The position numbers and the translations under genes were made by a program. A model generated the notes under the pieces. It was given only the letters and a program-made list of their open reading frames with translations. It searched no databases and was not told the origin of the DNA. Shown in pieces: positions 1 through 7,808 of a stretch of 17,413 bases of DNA. The stretch is from CALGLS01 sp047626155 (lineage in GTDB: Bacteria > Bacteroidota > Bacteroidia > Chitinophagales > Saprospiraceae), in the NCBI GenBank assembly GCA_047626155.1, contig JBLHRR010000122.1, positions 1-17,413 of the forward strand, written 5' to 3'. The number at the start of each line of letters is the position of its first letter. The first letter of the stretch is position 1.

Positions 1-60
1 TATCAGCTTCTCAAATGGAGTAGACGCATTTTGTTGGCTATTACCAAGGAAGGGGATTAG
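1..60 (+). CDS. Possible 3' end of an upstream gene (partial)
   Basis: The reading frame is open from the first base and ends at TAG (58-60), giving 19 residues ending in WSRRILLAITKEGD. A short hydrophobic and basic tail of this kind would suit the C-terminus of a membrane enzyme, and the position upstream of a channel/adaptor operon on the same strand makes a glycosyltransferase or other envelope gene conceivable. Nineteen codons are too few to establish coding, so this is a weak call. Confidence 0.3.
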   Translation, partial: YQLLKWSRRILLAITKEGD

Positions 61-511
61 AAGAAATATGATTATTTGAGTTAAAGGTAAAGTTGGTTTG
101 ATGGGTAAATTAATGGGGAATAACTTATAAACGAGAGAATATATGAAGAAGTTATTAAGAAGAGTAGGAACCTGAATTTTAGCTTGATTTATCCACCTGT
201 TACTGAAATGCATTTAAGTTAGCCTGTCAGAGTAAAAGGTCTTTTAAATAAGACTAATAGTCTATAATTCAGGTATTTAACCTTTAAGGTAAGGATTTTT
301 TATGTGATCTGCTTAAGGATAAATACACATAGAATATTTCATAAAGTAAACGGCATAGCTTTTGATTTTATAAAAAGTAATAAATTAAAGAAAAATACCA
401 TTTGTTTTTTTCTTCGTGAAAGACTACAAATAGCCGGATTAGAACCGTACGATTAAAAACAACTAGCTTGCTGAGTACTGTGTAAGCTAGTTAACATATA
501 ATACCTAGACT
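61..511. other. Gene-poor 450-bp region upstream of the channel/adaptor operon
   Basis: This AT-rich stretch has stops in all frames and only trivial short open frames. It holds small hairpins, including AGACT-AAT-AGTCT at 251-263 and a stronger one at 461-492 listed separately. I found no exact TAnnTTTG promoter element; TACCATTTG near 398 and TAGCTTTTG near 356 each have one base too many. It probably contains the promoter and leader of the operon that starts at 512. Confidence 0.5.
461..492 (+). promoter_or_regulatory. Leader hairpin before the TolC-like gene
   Basis: AACTAGCTT (461-469) and AAGCTAGTT (484-492) form perfect 9-bp arms around a 14-nt loop. The 3' arm ends 19 nt before the ATG at 512. 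No T-run follows, so it is not an obvious terminator. It could act as a leader structure or as a protein-binding inverted repeat; the function is unknown. Confidence 0.4.
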
Positions 512-2737
512 ATGAGATTGTCTAAAATCCCTAATGTTTTCATTATCGGGTTATCCTTGCGTAGGGTAAGCCCTACCCTGGTAAAAGGCTGTAAGCAAAT
601 TTCTCTAAGTAAGTTTAAGCTTTCTGGAGGGAAAGAGATATTCCCATTTCACTGGAGAGGGAATAAGAAAGGCAAACCCTTTTTTCTCGCCTGTTTATTT
701 TTCCTCTTTTCATTAAATCTGCTTACGGCCCAAAACTCCCGTGATTCTACTATTTTCGAAATCGGCGAAAAGCTCCTTCGACTTATTGAATCCAATATGG
801 AAGATCGCCATTCCTCTAGTTATGGGAATGATACGGCAGCATTGAATCAACTGTACAACCTGACGGATCCAAAATTTCAGCTAGCGGGTAAAGCGCTGAT
901 TAATGCCTATCGTGCCGAACAGGTACGAATGGATAAGGGAATAGATCTCAAAATGAACTATTTTTTGAATTCAGATTCCTTTTTAGACAATGACCAGGAA
1001 GACGCAGAAGGCGATTTTATTGATAATAGGGCAAGGATCGGCTTGCAATGGGAATTGATGAAAGGAGGATTACTAGGCAACCGACATAAATACAAAAGAT
1101 TACAAGCTATTCAGAATGTAGAGGCACTTAAGTATGATTTGGAAATTAATGATGAGCGATTATTTCTGCGCAAAAACATTATAATTTTCATGTTTAATGA
1201 ATCCAAAATAAAACTACTCAAGGAAAGTCAAACACAGGTACAACAAGAATTGGAATTGCTCTATAAAGTCTATTTTTTAAAAGGGATTCTTTACGAAGAA
1301 ATCCTAAAGGCGAAGAGTAAGATGGACCAAATAAAAGTGCAGTTGGAGAATTATGAATCTTATAACCAATGGATTCTAAAATCGCTGGACATTCCGGAAA
1401 TAAAAGAACGCTTTAAAAACGAAGACCTTCCAGTGTTTGAAGTGAATCTGGATTATGTCATGAATGATGTTCAGGGGAAAATGCTTGCAGATTCTTTGAG
1501 AAGGCTAGAGGAAAATATTCAACGATTTACCAACCGGGCGGTAGATGAGGTTTCGCTGAAGTTGCATGTCAATCAATTCTTGGGAGGTAATGATGGCTTT
1601 AGTTTGCAAGAACGAAATTACATTTCTACGGGAGTGACGTTGAGTGTGCCAACCGAGATTATGTTCGATGGCCGAATAAGAAAGCGGCTTAAAGAACAAC
1701 AAATTAAAGAACGGGTAGATTTTAGTCATTACAAACACATTAATGAGAAATCCGAGATCATTAATTTCTATTACGAATACAACTATAAACTCAAAACTTT
1801 CATGGAGTTCTTATACAAGGAAATGCTTTACCAAGAACGTATCCGTATGGAAATTGTAAACCACCAAGACTTCACGGATATCCATCGTTCTTTACGGATT
1901 CTTCGTCTGATGGCAGACATGAGAAGCATACGCCTGGAAATGATTGACCTCAAACAGCGGATGTATTTGTTGTTACTGAAAATTTATGGAAATACTCACT
2001 ATCGTTCGGTCATTCCGGTTATAAAACAAATAGATGTAGCAGCTTACTATCAACGATTGCCAGCATCCAGAACTATTGTTATGGATGAAGCGGCTCTGAA
2101 TCAATATGATCAGAATTTTATTGTAAACTATTTGTTGTCAAATGGAGCTGAGCGTATAGTGTTTGGAAATTACACTGCGGGCGGAAAGAAAAAAGCAAAA
2201 GGTTTGCAAGATCAATTGGACGGTTCTGGTATAAAAAGTTATAAGGCCATTCACGGTACACAAATATGGAATTCGGCTGAAGCTGGAGCACAGAATGTAG
2301 CAAAAGAACTGATGTTGAATCAACATGACGGCGTATTGTTGGATTTTACAAATTTGCCTAAAGGAGGAAAGGAACGTGCACAAAATTACCTGGCATCGAA
2401 TCTTGATTTATTATATAAAGAAGATGGAGCCGTTTCCGTACAAATCGATAAAGGTTACCCGAGGGAGTTGATTGCTACTTTGGCGCAAGCCACGGGTCGA
2501 ATCAGTCTAAAATTAAAATCACAAGGAGATCTGGAATACCTGCGACTAGTGGCCAATATTCCAGCTACCACAAATAAATTATCTGTATTAATAGAAGCTA
2601 AAAAATTTAAAGATCGAATTGAATTAGAGGCTTATATCGATATGATTCATGGAGTTTATAACATTAATCATGTAACCATTTTAGGATTTATGGATTATAT
2701 GTCATTAGACAACAAAACCCTAGTCGATATGGAATAG
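512..2737 (+). CDS. TolC-like outer-membrane efflux protein fused to a C-terminal TIM-barrel-like domain
   Basis: The 741-residue product looks like an outer-membrane channel of the TolC type. After a late signal peptide (basic NKKGK at 51-55, hydrophobic 57-71, likely cleavage after TAQ at 72-74) it shows the family's duplicated plan: long amphipathic helices with beta hairpins at roughly 146-195 and 345-395, the second followed by more helices to about 510. Ordinary TolC proteins stop there. This one continues for about 220 residues (from about 520) with regular strand-helix alternation, about eight strands including TIVMDE, RIVFGN, GVLLDF, SVQI, SLKLK and VTILGF, as in a (beta/alpha)8 barrel. 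DGVLLDFTN (606-614) recalls the GH18 DGxDxDWE strand but lacks its catalytic Glu. The ATG leaves about 50 residues before the signal peptide, which is odd; no closer in-frame ATG, GTG or TTG gives a normal signal. The adaptor gene begins 11 nt downstream. Channel assignment is fairly sure; the barrel and its role are inferred. Confidence 0.72.
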   Translation: MRLSKIPNVFIIGLSLRRVSPTLVKGCKQISLSKFKLSGGKEIFPFHWRGNKKGKPFFLACLFFLFSLNLLTAQNSRDSTIFEIGEKLLRLIESNMEDRHSSSYGNDTAALNQLYNLTDPKFQLAGKALINAYRAEQVRMDKGIDLKMNYFLNSDSFLDNDQEDAEGDFIDNRARIGLQWELMKGGLLGNRHKYKRLQAIQNVEALKYDLEINDERLFLRKNIIIFMFNESKIKLLKESQTQVQQELELLYKVYFLKGILYEEILKAKSKMDQIKVQLENYESYNQWILKSLDIPEIKERFKNEDLPVFEVNLDYVMNDVQGKMLADSLRRLEENIQRFTNRAVDEVSLKLHVNQFLGGNDGFSLQERNYISTGVTLSVPTEIMFDGRIRKRLKEQQIKERVDFSHYKHINEKSEIINFYYEYNYKLKTFMEFLYKEMLYQERIRMEIVNHQDFTDIHRSLRILRLMADMRSIRLEMIDLKQRMYLLLLKIYGNTHYRSVIPVIKQIDVAAYYQRLPASRTIVMDEAALNQYDQNFIVNYLLSNGAERIVFGNYTAGGKKKAKGLQDQLDGSGIKSYKAIHGTQIWNSAEAGAQNVAKELMLNQHDGVLLDFTNLPKGGKERAQNYLASNLDLLYKEDGAVSVQIDKGYPRELIATLAQATGRISLKLKSQGDLEYLRLVANIPATTNKLSVLIEAKKFKDRIELEAYIDMIHGVYNINHVTILGFMDYMSLDNKTLVDME

Positions 2738-2748
2738 CGCTGTAGTTA

Positions 2749-3864
2749 ATGAAAAATTTTACTGGATTCAAATATCAGGAGTCAGTCCTCAAAACTGTTG
2801 AGGAGCCCGCAATTAAAAAGAAATTTAATTGGGACCGGTTCTCTTTTATCCTGCTCTTAGTAGCGGGATTTTGCTATTTCGGATACAGTTACTACAAACG
2901 AATTGCTTTTACAAATATCAACGGCCTAGTACAGCTCGAAAAAATGGCCGTCAACTTCACAGATGATATTCGACTTACTGAAATTTGCACCAAAGAGGCC
3001 GATGCCATCGAACGTGGGGATACGCTTTTCATGTACACTTACGAAGATAAAGAACAGATTGGAAACTCCTTGGCCAATATGAGCCTTAGAGCTCAAATTA
3101 GTGGCGCAGGGAACGAACGAAGTTTTCTGCGGGACATTATGAATGTTCGTCGACAAATAGCAGTAGCTAAGAGTGACGTCGAAGGGTATAAAGGTATGAA
3201 GAGCATCAAGAAATTTGAAATAGAAGAACAGAAGAAACAAATTTTGATGGGAGTAGATGTGGCCCATAAATTACCGCCTCTAAGATCGGGGATCGCTGCA
3301 TTGGACTCCGATATCCGGTCAAAGAAAAGAGAGCTTCGGGTACTTCGGAAACACCTTTATGCCCTTCTCGCTGCCAAAAAAGAACTGGAAGAATTAGAAC
3401 TGCAAAGTATTGCGGAAAAGGAAAACCAAGGACAAGCCAGTCTTGACCAACAACACTTTTACGTGTCTCCGATCGAAGGGGTGATTGGTCAGATTAACAA
3501 TAGTGAAAACGAAGTTTGTTACAAATCAGAAAACGTCATGGTTATTCATCAATTGAATAACCTGAAAATCAAAGCCTACTTCGAAACCAATGCTGTTGGT
3601 AAGGCACGTATTGGAGATTATGTCGAAGTTGAGTTTCCGGATGGCTCCACGGGGAAGGGAGTGATCGACAATTTCTATATTTCTACTTATGAAATGCCGC
3701 CTGAATTCCAAAAGAAATATGAGCCGACCGAACGTTCTGTACTCGCAGATATCGTCCCAATAAACGAAGAAGAAGCGAAGCACTGGATTGGTTATTATAA
3801 AATGGCAGTGAAAGTTGTCAAGAAAAATGATTTACCTTTTTATGATTTTATAAGAGGGAAGTGA
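2749..3864 (+). CDS. HlyD-family periplasmic adaptor (membrane fusion protein)
   Basis: The 371-residue product has the layout of an HlyD/Alg44-type adaptor: a cytoplasmic N-terminus, one inner-membrane helix (about 31-49), a first half of a lipoyl-like domain (about 56-98), a long Lys/Glu-rich coiled-coil hairpin (about 100-230), the second lipoyl half beginning FYVSPIEGVIGQI (237-249), and a beta-barrel segment (about 272-310, containing GDYVEVEFPDGSTG). Such proteins bridge an inner-membrane transporter or synthase to an outer-membrane channel. The gene starts 11 nt after the TolC-like gene, so the two are very likely co-transcribed and their products partners. No ABC or RND pump gene is present here; the inner-membrane partner could lie upstream of the window. 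The family call is strong; the exported substrate is unknown, with polysaccharide the leading guess. Confidence 0.8.
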   Translation: MKNFTGFKYQESVLKTVEEPAIKKKFNWDRFSFILLLVAGFCYFGYSYYKRIAFTNINGLVQLEKMAVNFTDDIRLTEICTKEADAIERGDTLFMYTYEDKEQIGNSLANMSLRAQISGAGNERSFLRDIMNVRRQIAVAKSDVEGYKGMKSIKKFEIEEQKKQILMGVDVAHKLPPLRSGIAALDSDIRSKKRELRVLRKHLYALLAAKKELEELELQSIAEKENQGQASLDQQHFYVSPIEGVIGQINNSENEVCYKSENVMVIHQLNNLKIKAYFETNAVGKARIGDYVEVEFPDGSTGKGVIDNFYISTYEMPPEFQKKYEPTERSVLADIVPINEEEAKHWIGYYKMAVKVVKKNDLPFYDFIRGK

Positions 3865-3885
3865 AGAAGGGTAGATGATGGTTGA

Positions 3886-3952
3886 TAAAGGTGGATCAGG
3901 GTTTCCCACTAACATAAAGTTGCGTATTAAGAGGAACCCTGATCTAGCTTTA
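3886..3952. terminator. Imperfect inverted repeat between convergent genes, possible bidirectional terminator
   Basis: TAAAG plus GATCAGGGTTTCC (3886-3906) pairs with GGAACCCTGATC plus CTTTA (3933-3952), with one bulged T and a three-base imperfect section. The loop is about 26 nt. It lies between the stops of the adaptor gene (3864) and nadE (3980), the expected place for a shared terminator. T-runs on either side are weak, so a structural or recombination role is not excluded. Confidence 0.45.
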
Positions 3953-3979
3953 CCATAGTTTTAGTATGACTACGAATAC

Positions 3980-5617
3980 TTAGCTCAAGTACTTCCCAAC
4001 AATCGGCATTCTTCTTCCCATTCCAAAAGCTTTTGGTGATACCCGTAGCACTGGTGCGGTCTGATATCGCTTGAACTCATTGATATTGACTAACCTCAGA
4101 ATTCGACGAACCAATTTTTCCTCAAAACCCATTTCAATTATCTCTTGAGGCCCTTTTCTTTTTTCAATGTATTGATATAGAATCTCATCTAGAATATCGT
4201 AGTCCGGAAGGCTATCAGAATCTTTTTGATCCGGGCGTAACTCTGCAGATGGTGGTTTGGTAATCGTATTGAGTGGAATGACGATGCTATCTTTATTAAT
4301 GTACTTTGCGAGATCGAAAACTTGAGTTTTGTACACATCTCCAATAACAGAAAGACCGCCACACATGTCTCCGTAAAGCGTACCATAACCTACGGCAGCT
4401 TCACTTTTATTAGAAGTGTTTAACACTATGTTTCCGAATTTGTTGGAAAGGGCCATGAGGTACATTCCTCGGATACGCGCTTGTAGATTTTCTTCGGTTA
4501 CATTGAAAGGTAAGTCTCCGAAAAGAGGGGAGAGTTCACTCATATAGGATTCGTAAATGCGTTGGACGGGAATGATGTCATAGGGCATACCTGCGATTTC
4601 CGCTAAGTCCTGTGCATCTTTGATGGAATGGTCTGATGAAAATTGGGATGGCATTAACACTACTCTTACATTTTTAGGACCAAGGGCTCTCGCGGCTAAT
4701 GCTGCTGTTACCGCCGAGTCTATTCCACCAGATAATCCCAGAATGGCTTTTTTGAATCCTAGTTTTTCGAAGTAATCCTTTATACCCAGTACAATCGCAT
4801 CGTGGATAAGTACAATTTGGTTTTTTTCTTGTTCCTGCGTTTGCCCTCCTTTGATTACCGCATCCAAATTGTAGGTACGGATTTCTTCTTTGAAATAAGG
4901 CAGCTCGTCATAAAGCAATCCGTCGGGAGACATGACGATGGAGCCACCGTCGAAAATTAGCTCCGTTTGCGCACCAGCATGGTTGATGTAAAACATCGGG
5001 ATCTTATAGCGCTCGATGTTCGCCTTAACAACATGTATACGTGACTCCGCCTGTCCATAGGAAAAAGGGGAAGCGGACAGGTTTATAATGAAATCTGGCT
5101 TTTGGTCAATCATCTCATCCATTGGACAAATGGTATACAAAGGATTCTCATTGCCAATGTTCCAAATGTCTTCGCAAATGGTCAAAGCAATTCGTTTTCC
5201 TCTGTACTCAATTACTTTATGATCAGTACCTGGTTCAAAATATCGGTACTCATCAAAAATATCGTACGTGGGTAAAAGGGTCTTATGCTGTATGTGCTGA
5301 ATTTCCCCATCGGCTAAAAAGTAACCGGCATTGAATAAATCCTTACCTTCAACCACGGGATTTCTACAGGGCGAACCAACGACGATGGCAATATCAATTG
5401 CTGCTGCTGCCAAATCTTGAATTGCTTTTTCCGCTTGACGGATAAAATCATCAAATTCCAGAAAGTCTCTGGGAGGATAACCGCAGGTGGCTAATTCTCC
5501 AAAGCAAACAATATCTGCATCTTCTTCTTTTGCCTTTGCAACGGCGGAGAGCATATTTTTTACATTGCCTTCAAAATTGCCAATGTGATAATTGAGTTGT
5601 GCCACTGTGATCTTCAT
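3980..5617 (-). CDS. nadE: Glutamine-dependent NAD+ synthetase
   Basis: This cytoplasmic enzyme performs the last step of NAD+ biosynthesis, ATP-dependent amidation of nicotinic acid adenine dinucleotide with ammonia taken from glutamine. The 545 residues show both expected domains. The N-terminal nitrilase-type glutaminase (about 1-250) carries the triad E41 (FGELATCGYPPRD), K112 (HKTLLPTYDIFDE) and C148 (LTICEDIW). The C-terminal synthetase (about 270-545) has the PP-loop SGGIDS at 296-301 and the conserved NTSNKSE and YGDMCGG segments. Length is normal for the glutamine-dependent class and no key residue is missing. It begins at an ATG (5615-5617) and appears monocistronic: its downstream neighbour converges and its upstream neighbour diverges. 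A TAnnTTTG match at 5727-5734 is a candidate promoter. Confidence 0.97.
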   Translation of the reverse strand: MKITVAQLNYHIGNFEGNVKNMLSAVAKAKEEDADIVCFGELATCGYPPRDFLEFDDFIRQAEKAIQDLAAAAIDIAIVVGSPCRNPVVEGKDLFNAGYFLADGEIQHIQHKTLLPTYDIFDEYRYFEPGTDHKVIEYRGKRIALTICEDIWNIGNENPLYTICPMDEMIDQKPDFIINLSASPFSYGQAESRIHVVKANIERYKIPMFYINHAGAQTELIFDGGSIVMSPDGLLYDELPYFKEEIRTYNLDAVIKGGQTQEQEKNQIVLIHDAIVLGIKDYFEKLGFKKAILGLSGGIDSAVTAALAARALGPKNVRVVLMPSQFSSDHSIKDAQDLAEIAGMPYDIIPVQRIYESYMSELSPLFGDLPFNVTEENLQARIRGMYLMALSNKFGNIVLNTSNKSEAAVGYGTLYGDMCGGLSVIGDVYKTQVFDLAKYINKDSIVIPLNTITKPPSAELRPDQKDSDSLPDYDILDEILYQYIEKRKGPQEIIEMGFEEKLVRRILRLVNINEFKRYQTAPVLRVSPKAFGMGRRMPIVGKYLS

Positions 5618-5726
5618 ATTCTATTTTATATTTATACTAGACGGAACCAGACGTTTTCCTTTTTCTATCTCTCAGTTCTTTCTGTCCCGCTTTGTCCACC
5701 TGATTTTTATCTCTATTTTACTGCTG

Positions 5727-5734
5727 CAAAAGTA
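5727..5734 (-). promoter_or_regulatory. Candidate Bacteroidota -7 promoter element for nadE
   Basis: On the minus strand this reads TACTTTTG, an exact TAnnTTTG match, followed by CAGCAG. It would start transcription about 100 nt before the nadE ATG. No clear -33 TTG is visible at the usual spacing, and a six-base pattern occurs often by chance in AT-rich DNA. Confidence 0.4.
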
Positions 5735-5816
5735 AGAAATTACAGTGCCTTTTTCGGTGCATATTTTGCATAATAATAAAGATCTGGGTTCCACATCACC
5801 GTTTAAATTTTTTCTA

Positions 5817-7775
5817 ATGAAAAACACGCTACACACCCTTTTATTTTGTTTGATTGGAGTAATGGGCTTCGCTCAGGATTGGTCGCTCGAACGCTCTGTT
5901 CAGATCTCTGCGACTGTAGAAACGGTTCCTGCAAGAATCACATTGAATTGGCTTAGTCAAACAACAAATGGTTTTACGCTTTACCGAAGATTGAAAGGAG
6001 AAAACAACTGGGGCTCAGCTTTGGCTGACCTTCCGGGAACTGCTAATACTTTTGTGGATAATGATGTAGCAATTGGACAAAGTTATGAATACCGCATAGA
6101 TAAAATTGCACCAATCGGAGGATTCGGAGCCATCAATGCCGGAATGGAAATACCAGCAGTTCATCAAAGAGGAAAACTTATTCTTGTCGTAGATGATACT
6201 CAGGCGGAGCTTTTGATGGAGGAGGTTAATCAATTGATTATTGATATCGAAGGAGATGGCTGGGCCGTATCAAAAATAGAAGTTAGTCCAACGGATGCGG
6301 TGCCTGATGTAAAAGCGGACATTGTAAACCTCTATAACGAAGACCCTGATAATTATAGAGCGATTCTATTGTTAGGGCATGTTCCTGTACCATATGCTGG
6401 TCAGAATTTTCCAGATGGACATGCTGACCACGAGGGTGCCTGGCCCGCAGACTTATACTATGGAGAAATAAATGGAAACTGGACGGATTCAAACGTCAAT
6501 GTTTCTATTACTACAGATTCCCGAAATCACAATACGCCCGGCGATGGTAAGTTCGACGAGACTGTTATCCCATCTGATGTAGATTTGCAGGTCGGCCGAA
6601 TTGACTTTGCTAATCTTCCTGCTTTCGCCGAAACAGAAACGGAGTTGTTGCGAAAGTACCTGAATAAAAATCATGCTTTTCGTCACAAAGAATTTACTGC
6701 AGAACCAAGAGGCTTGATCGAAAATAACTTTGGTGGATTGCCGGAAGGCTTTGGGCAAAACGGCTATCGCAATTTCTCCACTATGTTTGGTCCAGGTCAA
6801 ATTGATGTAGTTGATTTTGATAGTTTGAAAACAAAAAGCTACTTATGGTCTTTTGCAGCAGGCGGAGGTTCTTTTACATCTGCAGGCGGAATTACGAATA
6901 CAGCTCAATTAACACAAGACTCTTTGCAAACCGTATTCTGCATGTTGTTCGGATCTTATTTTGGTGATTGGGATTCTGAGAATAATTTACTTCGATCTAT
7001 GTTGGCTTCGGGGACGGTACTGACCAACGTCTGGGCGGGAAGACCTAAGTATCAATTCGAGCACATGTCTCTTGGAGAGAACATTGGTTATGGATTACCG
7101 CTTACGCAAAATACAGCGACCAACTTCTTACAGGATACTTGCTATGGCGGGCGTTTGATTCACATCGCTTTGATGGGCGACCCGACTTTACGTATGCACG
7201 TTGTTGCACCGGTTGGTCCGAGCCTGACAATTGCAGAAGATCAAGGAAACATAAACCTAGGATGGACTGCCTCGATAGATGCTGATTTGGGTTATAATAT
7301 TTACCGAAAGGAAACAGGAGCAGCCTTTTTTGAATTGCAAAATCCAGAGCCAGTTACAGCGCTGAATTATACCATAGATTGCGTAGAGCAGGATAAAGAA
7401 TATATTTACATGGTTCGTGCGCTCCGTTTGGAAGAGTCAGCGAGTGGTTCGTATTACAATATGAGCCAGGGGGTAATGGGTAGCTATACCTTGCAGGTTG
7501 GTTGTATATCGGCAGTATCTGAAATAGAAGGTTTGGAAATAACAATAAGCCCAAATCCTGCTAATGATTTCCTTCAGGTAAAGCTAGAAGCTCCAGGCAA
7601 AAAAGACTTTCAACTGCAATTGCTCAACACGATAGGGCAGGTCGTTTTAGAAAAACAAGTTGATGCTGATGGAACCACGACTTTGCTTACTAATAATTTA
7701 TCAGGAGGTGTTTATTTGCTAATGATCCAAAATGAATCTGGTGAGGTTTCTTCGAAGAAGGTGATTATTATCTAA
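5817..7775 (+). CDS. T9SS-sorted secreted protein with a gingipain (C25)-like domain, probably non-catalytic
   Basis: I chose the ATG at 5817, not an in-frame ATG at 5745, because it directly opens a signal peptide (MKNTLHTLLFCLIGVMGFAQ, cleaved near 20). The 652 residues then show a fibronectin-III-like segment (about 35-98), a peptidase C25/caspase-like region (about 120-462), a second FnIII-like segment (about 466-545) and a type A T9SS sorting domain (about 575-652, from ISPNPAND to the basic end). C25 hallmarks are PADLYYGEINGNW (210-222), VGRID (259-263) and LMGDPTLRMH (452-461). The catalytic motifs look altered: GGGS (349-352) sits where gingipains have GHGS, and GSYFGDWD (379-386) where they have aC..GDF, so His aligns with G350 and Cys with S380. 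The protein is predicted to reach the cell surface or medium. Its role is unknown; binding or a scaffold is as likely as proteolysis. It is too short to be PorU, the C25-family sortase of T9SS. Confidence 0.82.
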   Translation: MKNTLHTLLFCLIGVMGFAQDWSLERSVQISATVETVPARITLNWLSQTTNGFTLYRRLKGENNWGSALADLPGTANTFVDNDVAIGQSYEYRIDKIAPIGGFGAINAGMEIPAVHQRGKLILVVDDTQAELLMEEVNQLIIDIEGDGWAVSKIEVSPTDAVPDVKADIVNLYNEDPDNYRAILLLGHVPVPYAGQNFPDGHADHEGAWPADLYYGEINGNWTDSNVNVSITTDSRNHNTPGDGKFDETVIPSDVDLQVGRIDFANLPAFAETETELLRKYLNKNHAFRHKEFTAEPRGLIENNFGGLPEGFGQNGYRNFSTMFGPGQIDVVDFDSLKTKSYLWSFAAGGGSFTSAGGITNTAQLTQDSLQTVFCMLFGSYFGDWDSENNLLRSMLASGTVLTNVWAGRPKYQFEHMSLGENIGYGLPLTQNTATNFLQDTCYGGRLIHIALMGDPTLRMHVVAPVGPSLTIAEDQGNINLGWTASIDADLGYNIYRKETGAAFFELQNPEPVTALNYTIDCVEQDKEYIYMVRALRLEESASGSYYNMSQGVMGSYTLQVGCISAVSEIEGLEITISPNPANDFLQVKLEAPGKKDFQLQLLNTIGQVVLEKQVDADGTTTLLTNNLSGGVYLLMIQNESGEVSSKKVIII

Positions 7776-7796
7776 TGCTATATAACCTTCTTTTTG

Positions 7797-7804
7797 TACC
7801 TTTG
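7797..7804 (+). promoter_or_regulatory. Candidate -7 promoter element immediately before dnaX
   Basis: TACCTTTG matches TAnnTTTG exactly and ends 4 nt before the dnaX ATG (7809). If used, transcription would start at or next to the ATG and give a leaderless mRNA. No convincing -33 TTG is seen, and the site could be a chance match. Confidence 0.35.
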
Positions 7805-7808
7805 AGAT

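Noticed and set aside
2926..3267. 113-codon minus-strand frame inside the HlyD-like gene
   Set aside because: It is opposite a clear coiled-coil coding region and has a Phe/Leu-rich composition typical of antisense to Lys/Glu codons.
5745..5816. Earlier in-frame ATG for the T9SS-sorted protein
   Set aside because: It would add 24 residues before a signal peptide that starts cleanly at the ATG at 5817.
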